The translations under genes were made by a program, and so were the position numbers. From Torreya grandis (lineage: Eukaryota; Streptophyta; Pinopsida; Cupressales; Taxaceae), in the NCBI GenBank assembly GCA_037957365.1, contig JARHVA010004807.1, forward strand, positions 1,051,001 to 1,115,000: a DNA stretch of 64,000 nt, given 5' to 3'. Positions within the stretch are counted from its first letter, which is position 1, and each line of letters starts with the position of its first letter. Shown piece after piece: positions 59,871 through 64,000 of this stretch. The notes beneath the pieces are model-generated. The model worked only from the letters and a program-made list of their open reading frames with translations. It had not been told where the DNA came from and did no database searches.

Positions 59871-60310
59871 TATTCCTCAATTCTCCCTCTCTTATTTTTT
59901 ATTGTAAATATAAAACTATGTTAACTTTTCTAAAAATCCTTAGTTCTTGACTAGTTTTAGCAAATGTTTCAAGTTCTCAATTTTCAATTTTTCAAAATAA
60001 GTCACATTTATCATGTTTGTCTTAGATAGTATTCTTAGTTTCTTCTCTTATCATATCATAATCATATGTGTTATAGTAATCTCCTTTATTATCCTCTTTT
60101 GATTCCTCTTCTTAGTTAGTTTTCTTTTCTTTTCTTTTCTCAATCTTGGGTCCACTTTAAGTGGTTATTGTAACTTGTGGTTTTGGGTCTTAAATGATTA
60201 TTCCTAGTTGTTTATTTTTATTATTCTACCTATATTTATTCACTGTAAATATATATTCACTTATTTTCTCCAAAATAGTTGTCCTTTTATTAGAACACTC
60301 TCTTTCCTCT
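59871..60310 (-). pseudogene. Gypsy-C Gag C-terminal remnant
   Basis: Minus-strand sequence upstream of the protease is Lys/Glu-rich (for example EEESKEDNKGDYYNTYD) and includes KHDKCDLF, where the Gag knuckle is expected. Only one Cys is kept, so the assignment rests mainly on position. Similarity ends near 60310. Confidence 0.35.
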
Positions 60311-61700
60311 TGTAGACACCTAAAATTGGATATTTCATGTTGAGTTTATTCCTATTTCTAATTCACACTAACACTATAATAAATCATATAATAAATATTT
60401 TACTCACACTAACATCCTTATCCAATTCACTATTCATCCCCCTGATCAATTAATTATTTATTATATGCTCATATCCTATCCTACAAAGTCACATCACATA
60501 TTATTAGTTAATTAATATCAATCAATTAGCTAATCTATCCATAATGGAAAATTATATGGAAATCACATTTCTTATTTTCCATAATTCAATTAATCCTATT
60601 TTTCTCACATTCCCCCTCAAATAAAATGTTAATTCATTTATAGTTCCCATGCAATCCATTTTTCAACAATGCATGGCATACACCCATGCCTCATCATTCT
60701 AGATTTCTCTTTCTATCCCATGATTCATTACCAATTCTATCCAAAACTCCCCACATTTGATTGAAAATATTTCAAGTCTTATCCCAAACTCCTGATATAA
60801 ATGCTCTATGTAGAAGAGGAAATATGAGGGAAAGTGGTGAAAATGTTCTACGTATTGGTGAAAATGTAAATAGTTTTCATAAATACCCTTTTCTGTATAT
60901 TAGTGAAAATAACCTATAGTATAGCAAAAATATATTGGATTGGTAGAATTATGATTTATATTAGTGAAACCATTCTCTATTTTATCTGACTATGTTTACA
61001 AGGATTAGAAGAAACACTCTACTCTTTAGCATAAATGAGGTGTACTTCATCACAATCAATTTGTGTCTCTAAATATGTTTTTGTAGCATGTAGTATACTT
61101 TGGTAGAATTATCTTGTAGTTTGGCATAACCTCCCCAAGTTTTGGAAAATTTTATTTTATTTCTGTGTTTTGGAATAATTCCCTTGCAGTTTGGTGGAAT
61201 CACCATGTAGTTTGGTTAAATCACCTTATAGTTTTGTGGAATCACCATAAATCATTTGCCATTTGCAATGCCCACCTTTCACAGGGCATACATTTTGACT
61301 TGGGTGTCTATTTTACCTTCTATTTGTGGTAAAATGAAGGTACTTAAAATATATATGTAAGAATCAAAAAATTATGTCTAGAATAATCACCTTGAACTTT
61401 GGCATAATTACAAAGAGAGTAGTGAGATCATTGTTTTACTAACCTTTATTTTATAGAAAGTGGTGAAATCACCCAGTGTTTTAGAAAAATCACTCATACA
61501 TTGCTGAAATCACTTTTCTATCTCTAACTATGTTCTAAATATTTTAGAGAAAATGTGTTGTATTTTAGTTGAATTATTTATATTTAGGTTAAATAACCTT
61601 TATATTTTCTAACATTGTGTTTTTATAGATTCACAGAATTATTCTACCAATTGGTAGAATCAACCTATGTATTGGTGGAATCACCAATAGATCTAAAAAC
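60311..61700 (+). repeat. LTR-like start followed by an array of TTGGTGGAATCACC-type motifs
   Basis: TGTAGACACC at 60311 resembles the LTR starts at 5319 and 35903, and Gag similarity stops here. From about 60830 to 61690 short elements of the form TTGGTGGAATCACC, TTTGGTAGAATTATC, GTGGTGAAATCACC and TTGGTAGAATCAACC recur, often separated by TGTAGT-like spacers. The core is an inverted repeat, GGTG...CACC. I read this as part of another, plus-oriented repeat that cut into Gypsy-C, with unknown right end. Confidence 0.5.
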
Positions 61701-62700
61701 TAACACACTTGTAGGTTTTATACACTTTTGAAAGGCTAAACATAAGAATACTAATATGTTTCTTACATGTTTTCTCCTGTTAATGATAAAACCACTCTAA
61801 CAAACATTTATAACACTTAATTTTTATGCTTTAAAACAAACACACAATTCAAAATTGGTGTTTTAAAATGAAAAGATTTCTTTTATTATTTGATTGTGTG
61901 TGATAGCCTAAGCATGTATGCTCTCCCATTTCTATTTTTTGGGATCCTAGATGATCAAAAGTGTTTTGACTATCTTCCCCATCCTGAAGTGAAAGATACA
62001 TATACTCTCCTCTTACCCTTCATGGGACTCTAAGGATCATAAATAACCAAACTTATTTTTTTAAATTTTAGATACATAAATTGTACTTTTATCCCAAAGT
62101 GTGAGCTTTTAGGGTGTAATGACTAGTATTTCATCCCCTAGTATATAACTCAACCCCATGTTCTGATAGGGTACATAAATTAGGAAGGAGATGTCATTAT
62201 TGGCTAAGTAGTTATGTGTTTTAATCATGTCATTAAGTAAGGAGCTTTGATACAATACATATACCCTAGACATCACTCCAAAGGAAATATTTTTAGTGAC
62301 ACTCCACTAAAATATACCATTTGGCTGGTTGTGAATGGACAAGACCCTTTCAAGAATCTTGTTATCACCCTCTTCCATGGAATTGGGCCCAATTTCACCA
62401 TGAGGTATATAGGGGATGCACCAAGTTGAGCTTGTTTTACCTAGCTTAAGACCATTCAGACACAGACAACTATTATTGTAGTAAAAAAAAAATCTTGAAG
62501 ATTACTCATTGCATATAGATGTCTGGTGAGGGTTAGGAGACCAACCTAGTCACCACTTTGTGTGAGTAAAATGGTGGGTTGATTAGATGCATTGAATACC
62601 TATTAATAATACCATATGGATTGTTTCTTGCATGTTATTTTTTGATTTTTGTTTATACCCACATTTTTTTGTTAAACCTATACATTTAAAACAAGTCTAA
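61701..62700. other. AT-rich sequence, nothing recognised
   Basis: No coding match. The 60-codon frame at 62247-62429 has no known domain. Confidence 0.3.
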
Positions 62701-62799
62701 CTTACCCAAGTTTAACAATTTTCTATCAACCATGTCAATTATCTTGAAATAGGTCTATTTTGACAACATCCAAATCAAACATTTTAATGTAAAAATTCA

Positions 62800-63060
62800 A
62801 ACATCAATGTCTAAAGCTAAACCAAGTCCAACCAAGTCCAACCAAATTCAACATTAGGTCAAATTTGATCAAGTAAAAATATAAAGTTAACTTTATAATG
62901 TCAAACCGAGTGAAAGATCATAACCAAAAATTAGACATCCAAGGTCAAATTTGACCAAATCAAGTCAAACATAAAATGATAATTTAGGTTAAATTTGATC
63001 ACGTAAATTATCTAAGAATTAGGTCAAATTTGACCAAGTCACATCAATTCCACATCAATC
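62800..63060. repeat. GGTCAAATTTGACC inverted-repeat cluster
   Basis: AGGTCAAATTTGATCAAGTA (about 62856), AGGTCAAATTTGACCAAATC (about 62940), AGGTTAAATTTGATCACGTA (about 62985) and AGGTCAAATTTGACCAAGTC (about 63019) recur every 35-85 bases, with more TTGAC/GTCAA words around them. TTGACC/T is the core of the W-box bound by WRKY factors, so each copy is a pair of facing W-box cores. Confidence 0.65.
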
Positions 63061-63649
63061 ACATCTAAATTCAAATCACATCTTATCTTTCCATTCAATC
63101 TCCTACACATGTTAGTTGAGAATGATAAAATCAAAACATCCATATTTTTTACCATCTAAATCAAATCTAACATCACCAATAAATATCCAATTTGAGCTTA
63201 ATAACATTAAACATAAAATCAATTCCAAAATCAAAAGTCTAGTCACATCAACACATTTAAACATCAAACAATCTTATGTTAAATCCCATCTAGACCCATG
63301 GCATCCCACAATCCCAAACTTGTTCTAACATTTCCATCCCAACATCAAGACATTATCAACAAAATCATATGGATTACCCATCCGATATTCCACCTCACAT
63401 CCCTTCTCAATCCTTCATACACTAATCCAAGATCCAACATTTCAAAATTTATCCATCTTACACCCATAGCCAATCTAGCTTTAAGGCCACAAAAAATATA
63501 ACAATCTAATAATATTCTACCATCACTCCTCTAATGATCTTTATATATGAAAAAACAAGGTACATCCATGTTTGAGAATCATATATTAGGGATATGCCTA
63601 GATCCCCTTCCAAATCACAATCAAACTCCTTTACTTCAATGTAAATGTT

Positions 63650-63890
63650 AAGATAACCACTCCATCCTTGACCAATCCATCTTTGATAAATCCATTTTTG
63701 TTTAATCACCCATATTTTACCAATCCAAAAGCATTGTTGGTCCATCCATATTTGATGAAGGATTCATATTTGATGATCCAATATTTTATAAACCATTAGT
63801 TGGCCAATCAACCATCCTTGGTTAACCTATTTTTGGCAAACATATCTTTGATGAACCAACAATCCTTGATGAACCCATATTTGAAAACAT
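63650..63890 (+). repeat. short degenerate tandem repeat, CCATCTTTGATAAAT type
   Basis: Words such as CCATCCTTGACCAATCCAT, CTTTGATAAATCCAT, CCATATTTGATGAAGGATT, ATTTGATGATCCA, CTTTGATGAACCAACAA and CCTTGATGAACCCATATTTG follow one another at intervals of about 17 to 35 bases. The rest of 63.06-64 kb shows only short frames without known domains. Confidence 0.55.
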
Positions 63891-64000
63891 AATACTTATC
63901 CTATCATCCCATCTCTCATCATATATCAAACCATCCAACACCCAACACAACATACCCCAAGTGATAGAGGTACTTGTATAAAATGAACTTAACAATGTCT

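Overview
The window looks like deep intergenic DNA from a large, AT-rich, repeat-dominated plant nuclear genome. I see no intact host gene. Nearly everything recognisable is a decayed transposable element. The plant assignment rests on Ty1/copia and Ty3/gypsy families with plant-type Gag, protease, RT and integrase motifs, a tRNA-iMet-like primer site, a plant mobile domain (PMD) gene, a DUF4283-type protein, and degenerate TTTAGGG blocks. A gymnosperm or another very large plant genome is my guess, not a demonstration.

Layout. 1-5.3 kb has no recognised gene, but holds a 63-bp tandem array and then a probable polypurine-tract/LTR junction (about 5.3 kb). 7.7-9.06 kb (minus) is a LINE-ORF1/DUF4283 pseudogene. 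9354-13939 is a complete copia element: two LTRs, a perfect 5-bp target duplication, PBS and PPT, but a broken, internally shortened coding region. 14.75-15.25 kb is an A-rich minisatellite. 17092-18337 is a lone gypsy LTR. 18.4-27.5 kb is the most unusual part. Two arrays of a 14-bp palindrome, near AATGTGATCACATT, flank two degenerate convergent genes: a proline-rich gene on plus, and a transposase-like gene on minus with VDFAEN, WxDNC and HGK motifs. A third array of the same palindrome lies at 32.1 kb, beyond 3.6 kb of telomere-like and 1.4-kb tandem repeats.

35.9-45.1 kb is a gypsy element (Gypsy-A) with LTRs, a gag pseudogene, and an antisense PMD gene with a recognisable intron. I found no pol in it, so it would depend on an enzyme source elsewhere. 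It is nested inside an older minus-strand gypsy element (Gypsy-B): LTR 47.2-48.5 kb, gag 45.4-46.4 kb, and a protease tail reappearing at 35.6 kb. 49.4-50.0 kb is a tandem pair of tRNA-derived SINE-like units. 55.5-60.3 kb is a third gypsy element (Gypsy-C, minus) with protease, RT, RNase H and integrase in order, followed at 50.9-54.5 kb by unidentified K/E-rich coding remnants. 60.3-64 kb is repeat-rich sequence with short degenerate motif arrays.

Many in-frame stops are TAG, TAA or TGA where a C-to-T (or G-to-A) change from a sense codon would explain them, as expected for methylated, silenced transposons. Nothing here is likely to make a full functional protein. The interest lies in architecture: the palindrome-flanked convergent gene pair, the antisense PMD gene, and the short inverted-repeat families.
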